In this document: in pieces, positions 24,636-33,771 of the stretch
Layout of the letters: every line of letters begins with the position of its first letter
Position numbering within the stretch: the first letter of the stretch is position 1
NCBI GenBank assembly: GCA_022792815.1
Contig: JAAWBS010000016.1
Span: forward strand, 1 to 64,000
Direction of reading: 5' to 3'
Length of the DNA stretch: 64,000 nt
Origin: Hungatella sp.
GTDB taxonomy: Bacteria; Bacillota; Clostridia; Lachnospirales; Lachnospiraceae
The notes under the pieces: generated by a model
Database searches by the model: none
What the model was told of the DNA's origin: nothing
Seen by the model: the letters and a program-made list of their open reading frames with translations, nothing else
Position numbers and translations under genes: made by a program

Positions 24636-26142
24636 CCGTTATACCATAGAGACTGTCGGGATTCCCTCTCTGGTCCTCATGGAGAGAGCAGCCATGGGGG
24701 TGGCCAGGGAGGTGAGAGGGCTGGCGAAAAAGACGGACCGGATCTGGGCGGTGTGCGGAGCGGGCAACAACGGGGCGGACGGGATCGCGGCCGCCAGGAT
24801 GCTGGCCCTGGAAGGCTATGATGTGACCCTCCTTCTGGTGGGAGGCGGAGACCGGAGCACCTCGGAGTTTCGGGTTCAGAAAGCGATCGCCGTCAACCTA
24901 GGGCTGTCCGTGGCAGAGTGGAAGGACTTGATCCCCGGCCGATGTGACGTGGTCATCGACGGGATGTTCGGTGTGGGGCTGTCCAGAGAGGTGGAGGGAG
25001 AATACCTTCATGTCATAGAGGCCATAAACGCCATGGAGGGAGTCCGGGTGGCGGCAGTGGACCTGCCTTCGGGTATCCACAGCACCACGGGGGAAGTCAT
25101 GGGAGCGGCCCTGCGGGCAGATGTGACCATCACTTTCGGATGGGAGAAGCTGGGAAGTGTGCTGTACCCGGGCAGAGAGTACTGCGGCAGAGTGGTGGTG
25201 GAGGATATCGGGTTTCCAGAGGTCAGCTTAATGAGGGCAGAACCCTTTTCCCGGACCTATGGGATGGAGGATCTGTCGGGCCTTCCGGCAAGACCGGCTT
25301 ACAGCAACAAGGGGACATTCGGGAAGGTGCTCCTCATTGCCGGCTCTAAGGGCATGAGCGGTGCCGCCCTCCTGGCTGCCCTGGCCGCTTACCGCATGGG
25401 AGCAGGCCTGGTGAAGGTGATGACCGTGGAAGAGAACCGGGCCGTCTTACAGCAGCAGCTTCCCGAGGCCATCGTGACCGTCTATGACCCGGAGGAGCTG
25501 ACGGCGGCAGGTCAGGGAGAGGATCAAGGTCAGGGGAGGACCTGGGGGGAGATGCTGGAGAGAGAATGTGCCTGGGCGGACGTGATCGCCATGGGGCCCG
25601 GCCTGGGAGGGGAACCCTATGTGAAGGTCCTGGTGCAGGCGGTTCTTATGAGCGCCTATGTGCCCATTGTGCTGGACGCGGACGGGCTCAACGCCATCGC
25701 CCGGCATCCTGACTTGGAGCAGTATTACACGGAGAACATCATTGTCACTCCTCACTTAGGTGAGATGGCCAGGCTTACGGGAAAGACCGTCGGGCAGATC
25801 CAAAAGGACGTTCTGGGGACGGCCAGGGAGTACGCGGCCGCCTGCGGAGTGGTCTGTGTGCTGAAGGATGCGGCCACCGTGGCAGCCACCCGGGAGGGGC
25901 AGTGCTATGTCAATAAAAGCGGAAACAGCTGTATGGCCAAGGCCGGTTCCGGGGATGTGCTCACCGGCATCATCGCGGCACTTTTGGCCCAGGGCATGGA
26001 GCCTTTTGAGGGAGCGGCTCTGGGGGTCTACGTTCACGGCCTGGCGGGAGACCGGTACCTGGAAAGCCATGCCCCCCGGTCGCTTCTGGCAAGGGAGCTG
26101 GCGGAGGAAGCAGGAAAAATCATAGGAGAGAAGGAATACTAG
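24595..26142 (+). CDS. nnr: Bifunctional NAD(P)H-hydrate epimerase/dehydratase
   Basis: Repairs damaged NAD(P)HX. The 515-residue fusion has an N-terminal YjeF epimerase domain (about 1-215, with 'AVCGAGNNGADGIAAARML' and 'VAAVDLPSGIHSTTG') and a C-terminal ADP-dependent dehydratase of the ribokinase fold ('VLLIAGSKGMSGAALLAA', 'AMGPGLGG', 'KAGSGDVLTGIIAALLAQG'). AAGGAGG lies 8 bases before ATG 24595, which starts the usual 'MRYLVTGQQMKEID'. The gene sits between acpS and alr, a cluster common in Firmicutes. Confidence 0.95.
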   Translation: MRYLVTGQQMKEIDRYTIETVGIPSLVLMERAAMGVAREVRGLAKKTDRIWAVCGAGNNGADGIAAARMLALEGYDVTLLLVGGGDRSTSEFRVQKAIAVNLGLSVAEWKDLIPGRCDVVIDGMFGVGLSREVEGEYLHVIEAINAMEGVRVAAVDLPSGIHSTTGEVMGAALRADVTITFGWEKLGSVLYPGREYCGRVVVEDIGFPEVSLMRAEPFSRTYGMEDLSGLPARPAYSNKGTFGKVLLIAGSKGMSGAALLAALAAYRMGAGLVKVMTVEENRAVLQQQLPEAIVTVYDPEELTAAGQGEDQGQGRTWGEMLERECAWADVIAMGPGLGGEPYVKVLVQAVLMSAYVPIVLDADGLNAIARHPDLEQYYTENIIVTPHLGEMARLTGKTVGQIQKDVLGTAREYAAACGVVCVLKDAATVAATREGQCYVNKSGNSCMAKAGSGDVLTGIIAALLAQGMEPFEGAALGVYVHGLAGDRYLESHAPRSLLARELAEEAGKIIGEKEY

Positions 26143-27360
26143 ATGATACCATACACGAGAGTTTACGCGGCGGTGAATCTGGATGTGGTGGAGCATAACA
26201 TGAAGGCTATGGTCGCCAATTTGACGGAGGGTACCGGCATCATGGGGGTGGTGAAGGCCGACGGCTACGGCCATGGGGCGGTTTGGGTGGCAGGGGCCAT
26301 TGACCCTTATGTGAGAGGATATGCAGTGGCCACGGCAGAGGAGGCCTTTTTGCTCAGGCGTCACGGGATCTCAAAACCGATTCTGATTCTGGGAGTGACT
26401 CATGAGAGCTGCATACGACAGCTGATCGAACAGGAGATTCGCCCCACCGTATTTCAGAGAAAGCAGGCCCTGGCGCTGTCTCGGACCGCTGTGGATATGG
26501 GAAAGATCGTCCGCATCCATCTGGCCCTGGACACGGGCATGAGCCGTATCGGCATGAGAGCGTGCCCGGAGTCGGCGGATCTGGCGGAGGAGATCGCCTC
26601 CATGCCGGGGATCTGTGTGGAGGGGCTGTTCACCCATTTTGCCAGAGCCGACGAGACGGACAAGACCTCTGCCAGGCAGCAGCTGAGAGCGTATCTGGAT
26701 TTCGTAAAGCTGCTGGAAGAGCGGGGCGTGAAAATCCTGGTCAGACATATCTCCAACAGCGCAGGGCTTATGGAGATGAGGGAGGCTGACTGTGATCTGG
26801 TTCGGGCAGGCATCTCCATCTATGGCCTGTATCCGTCGGATGAGGTGGACAGAGACCGGGTGGCGCTTCGCCCGGCCATGGAGCTAAAGAGCCGCCTCAC
26901 CTACGTAAAGACTATCGGGGCAGGAGTCCGGGTCAGCTATGGCGGGACCTTTGTGGCGGACAGGCCAATGATTGTCGCCACGGTGCCCATAGGATACGGC
27001 GACGGTTATCCGAGGAGCCTGTCCGGAAAGGGGCGGGTGCTGATCCGCGGAAAGAGCGCTCCCATTCTGGGCCGGGTGTGCATGGATCAGATGATGGTGG
27101 ATGTGACGGACATCCGCGGGGCCGCGGAGGACGACGAGGTGACCCTGATCGGAAGGGACGGGACAGAGGAGATCACGGTGGAGGAGCTGGCTCGTTTAGG
27201 GGGAGGCTTCCACTATGAGATCATCTGCGGCATCGGCAAGCGGGTGCCCAGGGTCTACATAAGAGACGGGAAGGTCGTCGGGAAAAAAGACTATTTTGAT
27301 GATGTCTGCCGGGATTTTTCAGTAGGACAGTCACAGGGAGCAGAGCTGGGAATACAATGA
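26143..27360 (+). CDS. alr: Alanine racemase
   Basis: PLP enzyme that makes D-alanine for peptidoglycan. The 405-residue protein has the PLP lysine Lys38 in 'VVKADGYGHGA', the opposite catalytic base Tyr266 in 'VSYGGTFV', and 'VPIGYGDGYPR' plus 'CMDQMMVDVT' in the C-terminal beta domain. The tail of about 25 residues beyond the barrel is slightly long. It begins directly after the nnr stop codon. A MazF toxin gene follows after about 100 bases, as in the alr-ndoAI-ndoA order of Bacillus, but without an antitoxin gene between. Confidence 0.96.
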   Translation: MIPYTRVYAAVNLDVVEHNMKAMVANLTEGTGIMGVVKADGYGHGAVWVAGAIDPYVRGYAVATAEEAFLLRRHGISKPILILGVTHESCIRQLIEQEIRPTVFQRKQALALSRTAVDMGKIVRIHLALDTGMSRIGMRACPESADLAEEIASMPGICVEGLFTHFARADETDKTSARQQLRAYLDFVKLLEERGVKILVRHISNSAGLMEMREADCDLVRAGISIYGLYPSDEVDRDRVALRPAMELKSRLTYVKTIGAGVRVSYGGTFVADRPMIVATVPIGYGDGYPRSLSGKGRVLIRGKSAPILGRVCMDQMMVDVTDIRGAAEDDEVTLIGRDGTEEITVEELARLGGGFHYEIICGIGKRVPRVYIRDGKVVGKKDYFDDVCRDFSVGQSQGAELGIQ

Positions 27361-27457
27361 TATCAGGGTTAAAAGATGAATCCGAAAGCAGCATGAATAT
27401 GCCGCCGCAAACAGGTTAATACTATAGGTAAGAACTTGATTGACGGAGTGTGACGAT

Positions 27458-27805
27458 GTGATTATCAGACGAGGAGACATTTACTATGCAGACTTAAGAC
27501 CAGTGGTGGGATCGGAGCAGGGAGGCGTGCGGCCGGTGCTGATCATCCAGAACGATGTGGGCAATCGGCACAGCCCCACGGTGATCTGTGCCGCCATCAC
27601 CTCAAAGATGAACAAAGCCAAGCTTCCGACCCATGTGGAGCTGGACACGAGACGATGCGATATGGTCAAGGATTCGGTGATTTTGCTGGAGCAGCTGAGG
27701 ACCATCGACAAGCAGAGGCTGAGAGAGAAGATCTGCCATATCGATGAGGAGCTGCAGCAGAAGGTGGATTATGCCCTGATGGTCAGTCTGGAACTGCCTA
27801 CATAG
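27458..27805 (+). CDS. mazF: MazF/PemK-type mRNA interferase (EndoA-like)
   Basis: Cuts RNA at short specific sequences and can stop growth. The 115-residue protein has '[20 protein letters not shown]' at the N-terminus (catalytic loop), '[12 protein letters not shown]', the Thr-rich 'KLPTHVEL' strand and '[17 protein letters not shown]' at the dimer face. GTG at 27458 is chosen because it gives the family start (V/M-I-I-R-R-G-D), with GGAG 9 bases upstream; a TTG further up is unlikely. No MazE-type antitoxin is found in the 97 bases before it. The last genes of this run are alr and mazF. Confidence 0.93.
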   Translation: MIIRRGDIYYADLRPVVGSEQGGVRPVLIIQNDVGNRHSPTVICAAITSKMNKAKLPTHVELDTRRCDMVKDSVILLEQLRTIDKQRLREKICHIDEELQQKVDYALMVSLELPT

Positions 27806-27812
27806 TCTGCCA

Positions 27813-27841
27813 TTGACGAAACACCTGGAATCTGATATAGT
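27813..27841 (+). promoter_or_regulatory. Promoter of the CNNM/CorC gene
   Basis: TTGACG at 27813-27818, a 17-base spacer and TATAGT at 27836-27841, placed directly after the mazF stop and about 48 bases before the next start. Confidence 0.75.
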
Positions 27842-27888
27842 TAAACAGATTGAAAAAATTACCAAAGAAGGAGAGTTTTGACGGATTC

Positions 27889-29262
27889 ATGGATGATGGA
27901 GATTGGCCTTTTAGTTTCCTGTTGTTTTTTGTATTTATTCTTTTGGAGGCAGCTTTTTACGGATTTGGAGAAGCGGTGAGATGTGTCAATGAGAGCAGTT
28001 TGGAGCGTGAGACGGAACAGGGCAGCAAGAGGGCAAAAAAGCTTCTGCGGATCATCAACCGACCGGCCAAATTTGTAAATACCATACAGATTATCACCAA
28101 CGTAACCGGTATGGTCATGGGCGCCTGTATTTTGAGACGATGGAGCAGAAGGCTGGAGGCTGCCGCCTGGCAGCCCAATATTTCGGAAGGTCCCATGTTC
28201 GGGATCATCAATATGGCGATTGTGGGAATTGTGATTCTGGTATGCCTTGTCAGTTTCGGGATCATCATCCCCAAGCGGTGCGCCGCCAAAGAGCCGGAGA
28301 AGTGGGCTTATGCCCTTCTTCCTGTGGTCACGGCGGTGGAGGTGCCCCTTCTCCCCTTTACCTGGATCGTGACCTGGGTTTCCTTTGGGGTTCTGAGGCT
28401 TTTCGGAGTCGATTGGAGCACAGAGGATGACAATGTGACGGAAGAAGATATCATGACCATGGTCAATGAAGGTCATGAACAGGGAGTGCTGGAGGCTAAA
28501 GAGGCGGAGATGATCACCAACATTTTTGAGCTCAATGACAAGGATGCGGGAGACATCATGGTCCACAGGACCAATGTGGTGGGCATCGACGGTTCCCAGA
28601 CCCTTCATGAGGCCATTGATTTTATCCTGAAAGAGGGGAAGAATTCCCGATACCCGGTTTATGAGAAGGATATCGACGACATTATCGGTCTCTTACATAT
28701 GAAAGATGCGGTGATCTACGGGGAGGAGGAGAAGTGGAAGGATACGCCTATCCGGCAGATCCCGGGACTTCTCAGAGAGGCTCATTTTATCCCGGAGACC
28801 CGAAACATCGATTCCCTGTTTCGTGAGATGCAGTCTCAGAAGATTCACATGGAGATCGTGGTGGACGAGTACGGACAGACCGCCGGGATCGTCACCATGG
28901 AGGATATTCTGGAAGAGATCGTGGGCAATATATTAGATGAGTACGATTCGGAGGAAGAGTTTATCGAGACACTGGAGGACGGCTTTGTGATCAACGGGTC
29001 CACCCCCCTCAGTGAGGCAGCCCAGGCGCTGGGGATCGAGTTTGCCCAGGAGGATCAGGATGCCTATGACACGGTCAACGGGCTGCTCATCTCCAGGCTG
29101 GATCGGATCCCCGAGGAGGACGAGGACGAGGAAGTGGAGTATCAGGGCTATCTCTTTCAGATCCTGAATGTGGAGAATAAGATGATACGTTCCGTGAAGG
29201 TGACCCCCATCGCCGCTTCGGAGGCGGAGGGAGAGCCCCAGGAGGAAGAGACGCGCCAGTGA
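27889..29262 (+). CDS. CNNM/CorC-family membrane transporter with CBS pair (HlyC/CorC)
   Basis: A 457-residue protein of the DUF21-CBS-CorC family linked to magnesium export or sodium-driven transport. An N-terminal hydrophobic DUF21 domain (about 1-190) has several membrane helices. A CBS pair (about 200-330) includes 'DIMVHRTNVVGIDG' and 'RYPVYEKDIDDIIGLLHMKD' plus 'HMEIVVDEYGQTAGIVTMEDILEEIVGNI'. The C-terminal CorC_HlyC domain is acidic. The ATG at 27889 begins the usual hydrophobic start; AAGGAG at 27868-27873 is rather far (15 bases), so an upstream TTG at 27850 is an alternative. It has its own promoter. Confidence 0.9.
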   Translation: MDDGDWPFSFLLFFVFILLEAAFYGFGEAVRCVNESSLERETEQGSKRAKKLLRIINRPAKFVNTIQIITNVTGMVMGACILRRWSRRLEAAAWQPNISEGPMFGIINMAIVGIVILVCLVSFGIIIPKRCAAKEPEKWAYALLPVVTAVEVPLLPFTWIVTWVSFGVLRLFGVDWSTEDDNVTEEDIMTMVNEGHEQGVLEAKEAEMITNIFELNDKDAGDIMVHRTNVVGIDGSQTLHEAIDFILKEGKNSRYPVYEKDIDDIIGLLHMKDAVIYGEEEKWKDTPIRQIPGLLREAHFIPETRNIDSLFREMQSQKIHMEIVVDEYGQTAGIVTMEDILEEIVGNILDEYDSEEEFIETLEDGFVINGSTPLSEAAQALGIEFAQEDQDAYDTVNGLLISRLDRIPEEDEDEEVEYQGYLFQILNVENKMIRSVKVTPIAASEAEGEPQEEETRQ

Positions 29263-29322
29263 CGCGTTTTTTCTTATCTCACAGAGGACTCCTTGTTATC
29301 TGCCAAAAAGAGAGGATTGGAT

Positions 29323-30702
29323 ATGACAGGATTATTACATGACACAAAAGCAATGTTCCGGGACACCGGATTTTTGAAGAAGACTTTGATGATCGCCTTT
29401 CCGGTGGCCATGCAGGGGATGTTAAACACCGTGGTCAACCTGGTGGACAACCTGATGATCGGAAGCCTTGGCTCCACCGCCATCGCCTCTGTGGGTCTGG
29501 CCAACAAGGTGTTTTTCGTGTTTACCCTCCTGGTCTTCGGGGTCAACAGCGGTTCCGGCATCCTGGCAGCCCAGTACTGGGGAAGCGGGGATGTAAAGAG
29601 CATCCGCAAGACTCTGGGAGTGGCGCTGACGTTGGCTGTTTCGGCTTCTTTTCTTTTTATGGTTCCGGCCTTCCTAAAGCCGGAGCTGATGATGAGGATC
29701 TTTACCACCAGCCGGGACAGCATCCAGATGGGGGCGGCGTATCTGGCGGTGGTGGCGTTTTCCTACCCGTGTACGGCCGTCACCAACACCTATGTGGCCA
29801 TGCTGAGGGCGGTAAACCGGGTGAAGGAGCCGGTGGTCATCAGCTGTGTGGCTATCCTGGTGAATATCTGCTTTAACTATATCCTGATCTTCGGAAGGTT
29901 GGGGGCCCCGGCCATGGGAGTGGCGGGTGCGGCCCTGGCCACTCTCATCGCCAGAGTGGTGGAGGTGACTGCCATCCTGGGGGTGGTGTATCTGGGAAAG
30001 ACTCCCCTGGCCTGCCGCTTAGGCCAGATGTTTCGGTGGTCCGGAGGGTTTCTCAGAAAATTTTTTGTCACAGCCCTTCCGGTGATCTGTAATGAATTTA
30101 TCTGGGGACTGGGAACCACCATCTACTCCATGGCTTACGGGCGGATGGGCGACGAGGCGGTGGCAGCCATCACCATCGCCACCACCATACAGGACATCGT
30201 GGTGGTGCTGTTCCAGGGACTTTCCGCCGCCACGGCGGTGATCCTGGGCAATGAGATGGGGGCCGGCAAGCTGAAGAGGGCGGAGACCTATGCCAGGAAT
30301 TTCTTTCTTCTCCAGTTTCTGGTGACCGTGGCTACAGCCCTGTTCTGCGTGGGGATGCGCTGGAACTTTATCGCCCTGTACCAGCCCGGGATCAGCGATG
30401 AGGTGGCTGTGGCGGTCAGCAGGTGTCTCATCGTGTTCGGACTGTTTATGCCGTTTAAGATGTTTAACTACGTCAATGTGGTAGGGGTGCTTCGAAGCGG
30501 CGGAGACACGGCCATGTGTCTGTTCATCGACACCAGCGGCGTGTGGTTCATCGGGATCCCGCTGGCATTTATCGGAGGACTGGTTCTTAAGCAGCCCATC
30601 CACATCGTGTACGCGATGGTGATGCTGGAGGAAGTGTACAAGGCAGTCATCGGGTATATCCGGTATCGTCAGAAGAAATGGCTGAAAAATCTGACTGTGT
30701 GA
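29323..30702 (+). CDS. MATE-family multidrug/sodium antiporter
   Basis: A 459-residue membrane exporter with twelve hydrophobic segments in two halves. Family stretches include 'MIAFPVAMQGMLNTVVNLVD', 'GSGILAAQYWGSGD', 'SAATAVILGNEMGAGKLKRAE' and 'VLRSGGDTAMCLFIDTSGVW'. It expels cationic compounds using a Na+ or H+ gradient; the substrate cannot be read from sequence. The ATG at 29323 gives the usual start and has a GAGAGG site. It follows the CNNM gene by 60 bases. Confidence 0.93.
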   Translation: MTGLLHDTKAMFRDTGFLKKTLMIAFPVAMQGMLNTVVNLVDNLMIGSLGSTAIASVGLANKVFFVFTLLVFGVNSGSGILAAQYWGSGDVKSIRKTLGVALTLAVSASFLFMVPAFLKPELMMRIFTTSRDSIQMGAAYLAVVAFSYPCTAVTNTYVAMLRAVNRVKEPVVISCVAILVNICFNYILIFGRLGAPAMGVAGAALATLIARVVEVTAILGVVYLGKTPLACRLGQMFRWSGGFLRKFFVTALPVICNEFIWGLGTTIYSMAYGRMGDEAVAAITIATTIQDIVVVLFQGLSAATAVILGNEMGAGKLKRAETYARNFFLLQFLVTVATALFCVGMRWNFIALYQPGISDEVAVAVSRCLIVFGLFMPFKMFNYVNVVGVLRSGGDTAMCLFIDTSGVWFIGIPLAFIGGLVLKQPIHIVYAMVMLEEVYKAVIGYIRYRQKKWLKNLTV

Positions 30703-30874
30703 GAGAAAAACTTGTGATATTTACCGTCAGGAGACGGAGATCAGGATAGTTGATTTGGACAGGAATGAATAAAAGGTGTACCGGAAATTCCATGGACACG
30801 GACAGGCGGAACTGGTAAAATGGGGGTGCCTCCGAAAGGAGCGTCGGGGGACAAAAAAAGAGAGGGAAATCATT

Positions 30875-32644
30875 ATGAAAAAGACAGTATTGGCATTGTG
30901 TGCCGTGACGGCAGCGGCTATGACAGCCTGCGCCTCCGGACAGGACACGGCGCCGACCACTACGGCGGCCACCCAGGCGGAACAGACCACCGCAGCACAG
31001 GAGACCACCACGGCGGCACAGACGGAAGCGCCGGCCACGGAGAGTGCATCCGGCAGTTTCGAGGGAACCGGCAGCGGATACGGCGGAGAGCTGAAGCTGG
31101 AGGTTACGGTTACGGACGGAAAGATGGAGAAGATCGATGTGCTTTCCCACCACGAGAGCTCGGTGGTATATAACCGTTCCGTTCCCATGATCACAGAGCG
31201 GATCCTGGAGGCTCAGAGTCCGGAGGTTGACAGTGTAAGCGGCGCGACCTTTACCTCCTATGCGGTGAAGGCGGCAGTGGCACAGGCCATGAAGGAGGCG
31301 GGAGTCGATTTCGGCGACATTACATTTGCCACCCAGGGGCCGGCAGCAGAACAGGTCCAGGGGGAGGACGTCCATACCCAGCTGGTGATCGTAGGCGGTG
31401 GTCCGGCAGGCCTGGCAGCAGCCATCACGGCCAAGGAGAACGGTCTTACAGATGTGCTGGTGGTGGAGAAGCTGGACATTTTAAGCGGTAACGGAAAGTT
31501 TGACTTGAACTTTTACGACGTGTTCAACTCCGAGGCCCAGAAGGCCAACGGTGTGGAGGACTCGGTGGAGAAGTTTATCGAGGATATGAAGGATGCGGGC
31601 AACACTCCGGAGCGGCTTCAGGTGTGGGCTGAGGGAGAGTCTGTCATCGATGCCTGGCTGAGAAGCTTCGGCGTGGAGTTAAATCACAACTATGGCGGAA
31701 GAAACCATATGAAGGATAAGGATCACTACGCAGGCGAGGCCATTCAGGACGGCATGGAGGCCCAGGCGGCAAAGCTTGGGGTGGAGATCCGCACCGGCAC
31801 CAAGGGAACAGATCTGATCTTCGAGGGGGACAAGGTCGTAGGTGTGACCGTGGAGTCCAAGACGGAGAAGTACAATATTACAGCGGATGCGGTGATATTG
31901 GCAACCGGCGGATTTTCTTACAACAAGGAGCTTTTGACCAAGTATGCGCCCGGATACGAGGTGCTGAACACGTCCAACCAGATGGGAGCGACAGGAGATT
32001 TTGTTCCCGTATTTGAGAAATATGGCTTTAAACTGGAGCGCATGGATACCATCCGCGTGATTCCCACCATCCTGATTCCGTCCCGGGATTTGACCAACAG
32101 CGGCGCGGGCAGCGTCTATGTCAACGGGGACGGGCAGCGTTTCGTCAATGAGCGTCTCGGCGGGCTGGATATGGGGACTGCCATCCTGGATCAGGATGTG
32201 ACCTGGATGGTGGTGGACACCAAGAAGGTGGAGGACAACGCCAACGTGCGCAAGCAGGTGAAGGGCGGAAAGTTCCTGGAAGCTGCCACATGGGAGGAGC
32301 TGGCCGACCTGATGGGAGTGAACAAGGAAAACTTCCTAAAGACCATCGAGGCCTATAACAAGAACGCCGAGGAAGGCAAGGAAGACGAATTGGGCCACAC
32401 CCCGGAGCGGGCTCTTCTCCCGGAAGGCCCCTACTATGCCTCAAAGATCGAGTCGGCGGTCCACATGACCAAGGGCGGCGTATCTGCCAACGAGCATGCT
32501 CAGATCCTCTATGAGGACGGCAGCGTGGTGGACGGCCTCTACGGAGCAGGGGAAGTGACCTGGCAGAGCGGCGGGTATTCTCAGTCTGTCGTCTTCGGAA
32601 GGATCTCCGGACAGGAAGCGGCGGCTTATATTCAGGGACAGTAA
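30875..32644 (+). CDS. FMN-binding/FAD-dependent reductase lipoprotein (fumarate-reductase-like flavoprotein)
   Basis: A 589-residue extracytoplasmic flavoenzyme. A signal peptide with a lipobox-like 'MTAC' (Cys19) is followed by a Thr/Ala/Gln-rich linker (20-60). The FMN-binding domain has 'DSVSGATFTSYAV' (SGAT at 122-125, the usual site where ApbE attaches FMN to Thr). The FAD-binding/fumarate-reductase domain has 'VIVGGGPAGLAAA' (174-182) and 'GLYGAGEVTWQSGGYSQSVVFGRISG' near the end. Such proteins take electrons across the membrane to reduce fumarate, urocanate or other enoates. The acceptor is unknown. It appears single, with a terminator after it. GAGGGA precedes the ATG. Confidence 0.92.
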   Translation: MKKTVLALCAVTAAAMTACASGQDTAPTTTAATQAEQTTAAQETTTAAQTEAPATESASGSFEGTGSGYGGELKLEVTVTDGKMEKIDVLSHHESSVVYNRSVPMITERILEAQSPEVDSVSGATFTSYAVKAAVAQAMKEAGVDFGDITFATQGPAAEQVQGEDVHTQLVIVGGGPAGLAAAITAKENGLTDVLVVEKLDILSGNGKFDLNFYDVFNSEAQKANGVEDSVEKFIEDMKDAGNTPERLQVWAEGESVIDAWLRSFGVELNHNYGGRNHMKDKDHYAGEAIQDGMEAQAAKLGVEIRTGTKGTDLIFEGDKVVGVTVESKTEKYNITADAVILATGGFSYNKELLTKYAPGYEVLNTSNQMGATGDFVPVFEKYGFKLERMDTIRVIPTILIPSRDLTNSGAGSVYVNGDGQRFVNERLGGLDMGTAILDQDVTWMVVDTKKVEDNANVRKQVKGGKFLEAATWEELADLMGVNKENFLKTIEAYNKNAEEGKEDELGHTPERALLPEGPYYASKIESAVHMTKGGVSANEHAQILYEDGSVVDGLYGAGEVTWQSGGYSQSVVFGRISGQEAAAYIQGQ

Positions 32645-32654
32645 TCCGATGACG

Positions 32655-32700
32655 GAAGCAGCGTCAGAGGGAGTAAAATCTCCTTCGGCGCTGCTTCTTC
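32655..32700 (+). terminator. Terminator after the flavoprotein reductase gene
   Basis: GAAGCAGCG at 32655-32663 pairs with CGCTGCTTC at 32689-32697, and an inner GGGAG/CTCC pairing adds to the stem. T-rich sequence follows. Confidence 0.6.
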
Positions 32701-32770
32701 ACTTTACGGGAAACTGGGTCCTATAGGACAAAGCGAGAAGAAAATGGGGGCAAAATGGGTAAAAATTCTC

Positions 32771-32799
32771 TTGTCAGACCGAGAAAATGGTGCTAAGAT
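32771..32799 (+). promoter_or_regulatory. Promoter of the YebC-family gene
   Basis: TTGTCA at 32771-32776, a 17-base spacer and TAAGAT at 32794-32799, about 64 bases ahead of the start codon. Confidence 0.65.
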
Positions 32800-32862
32800 A
32801 GTTTCGATACGCACGTCGAGTGCAAAAGGACGAGACAGAGAAAGAAAAGGAGTGTTATTTAT

Positions 32863-33591
32863 ATGTCAGGACATTCAAAGTTTGCCAATATCAAGCACAA
32901 GAAGGAGAGGAACGATGCGGCCAAGGGAAAGGTCTTTACGGTCATCGGCCGTGAGATTGCGGTGGCGGTGAAGGAGGGAGGACCGGACCCGGCCAACAAC
33001 AGCAAGCTTCGGGACGTGATCGCCAAGGCCAAGGCCAACAACATGCCAAACGACACCATCGATCGGGGCATCAAGAAGGCGGCAGGAGATGCCAATTCCG
33101 TGAATTATGAGGTGCTCACCTATGAGGGATATGGCCCAAGCGGTGTGGCTATCATCGTGGATACCCTGACGGATAACAAGAACCGCACTGCCGCCAACGT
33201 CAGAAGCGCCTTTACCAAGGGCGGCGGCAACGTGGGAACTCCGGGCAGTGTGTCCTATATGTTTGACAAGAAGGGACAGATCATCATCGACAAGGAAGAG
33301 TGCGAGATGGATGCGGATGAGCTGATGATGATGGCTCTGGATGCGGGAGCAGAGGATTTCGCCGAGGAGGAGGACTCCTTTGAGGTCTACACGGACCCGG
33401 ATGATTTCAGCGCCGTGAGAGAGGCTTTGGAGAAGGAGGGGATCCCCATGCTGGAGGCGGAAGTGACCATGATTCCTCAGACCTGGACCCAGCTGACCGA
33501 CGAGGATGCCGTGAAGAAGATGAACCGGATTTTGGATTTGCTGGACGAGGATGATGATGTGCAGGCTGTGTACCACAACTGGGATGAGTGA
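32863..33591 (+). CDS. YebC/PmpR-family protein
   Basis: A 242-residue DNA-binding or translation-associated protein. The family start '[23 protein letters not shown]' is complete, followed by '[30 protein letters not shown]', '[23 protein letters not shown]' and the acidic C-terminal domain. Members are reported as transcription regulators, and some as factors that relieve ribosome stalling at proline runs; which applies here is open. It is a single gene with its own promoter and a strong terminator. Confidence 0.94.
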   Translation: MSGHSKFANIKHKKERNDAAKGKVFTVIGREIAVAVKEGGPDPANNSKLRDVIAKAKANNMPNDTIDRGIKKAAGDANSVNYEVLTYEGYGPSGVAIIVDTLTDNKNRTAANVRSAFTKGGGNVGTPGSVSYMFDKKGQIIIDKEECEMDADELMMMALDAGAEDFAEEEDSFEVYTDPDDFSAVREALEKEGIPMLEAEVTMIPQTWTQLTDEDAVKKMNRILDLLDEDDDVQAVYHNWDE

Positions 33592-33651
33592 GACGGGGCA
33601 GGCCCGGAGCCTGTGACGGCGGACCATATCCGCGGACACCCAGGAAGAGAA

Positions 33652-33688
33652 CGGGCAGAGACAGGATAGAGTCTCTGCCCGTGTTTTT
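33652..33688 (+). terminator. Rho-independent terminator after the YebC-family gene
   Basis: CGGGCAGAGAC at 33652-33662, loop of 8 bases, GTCTCTGCCCG at 33671-33681, then TGTTTTT. A perfect 11-bp stem. Confidence 0.9.
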
Positions 33689-33771
33689 GATCATGTTAGA
33701 AAAGAGATGCCATATATGTCTTTGTTTGCATTTCTACATTGTTTCGATGTCCTGCCGTCCGGCAGGCGATA

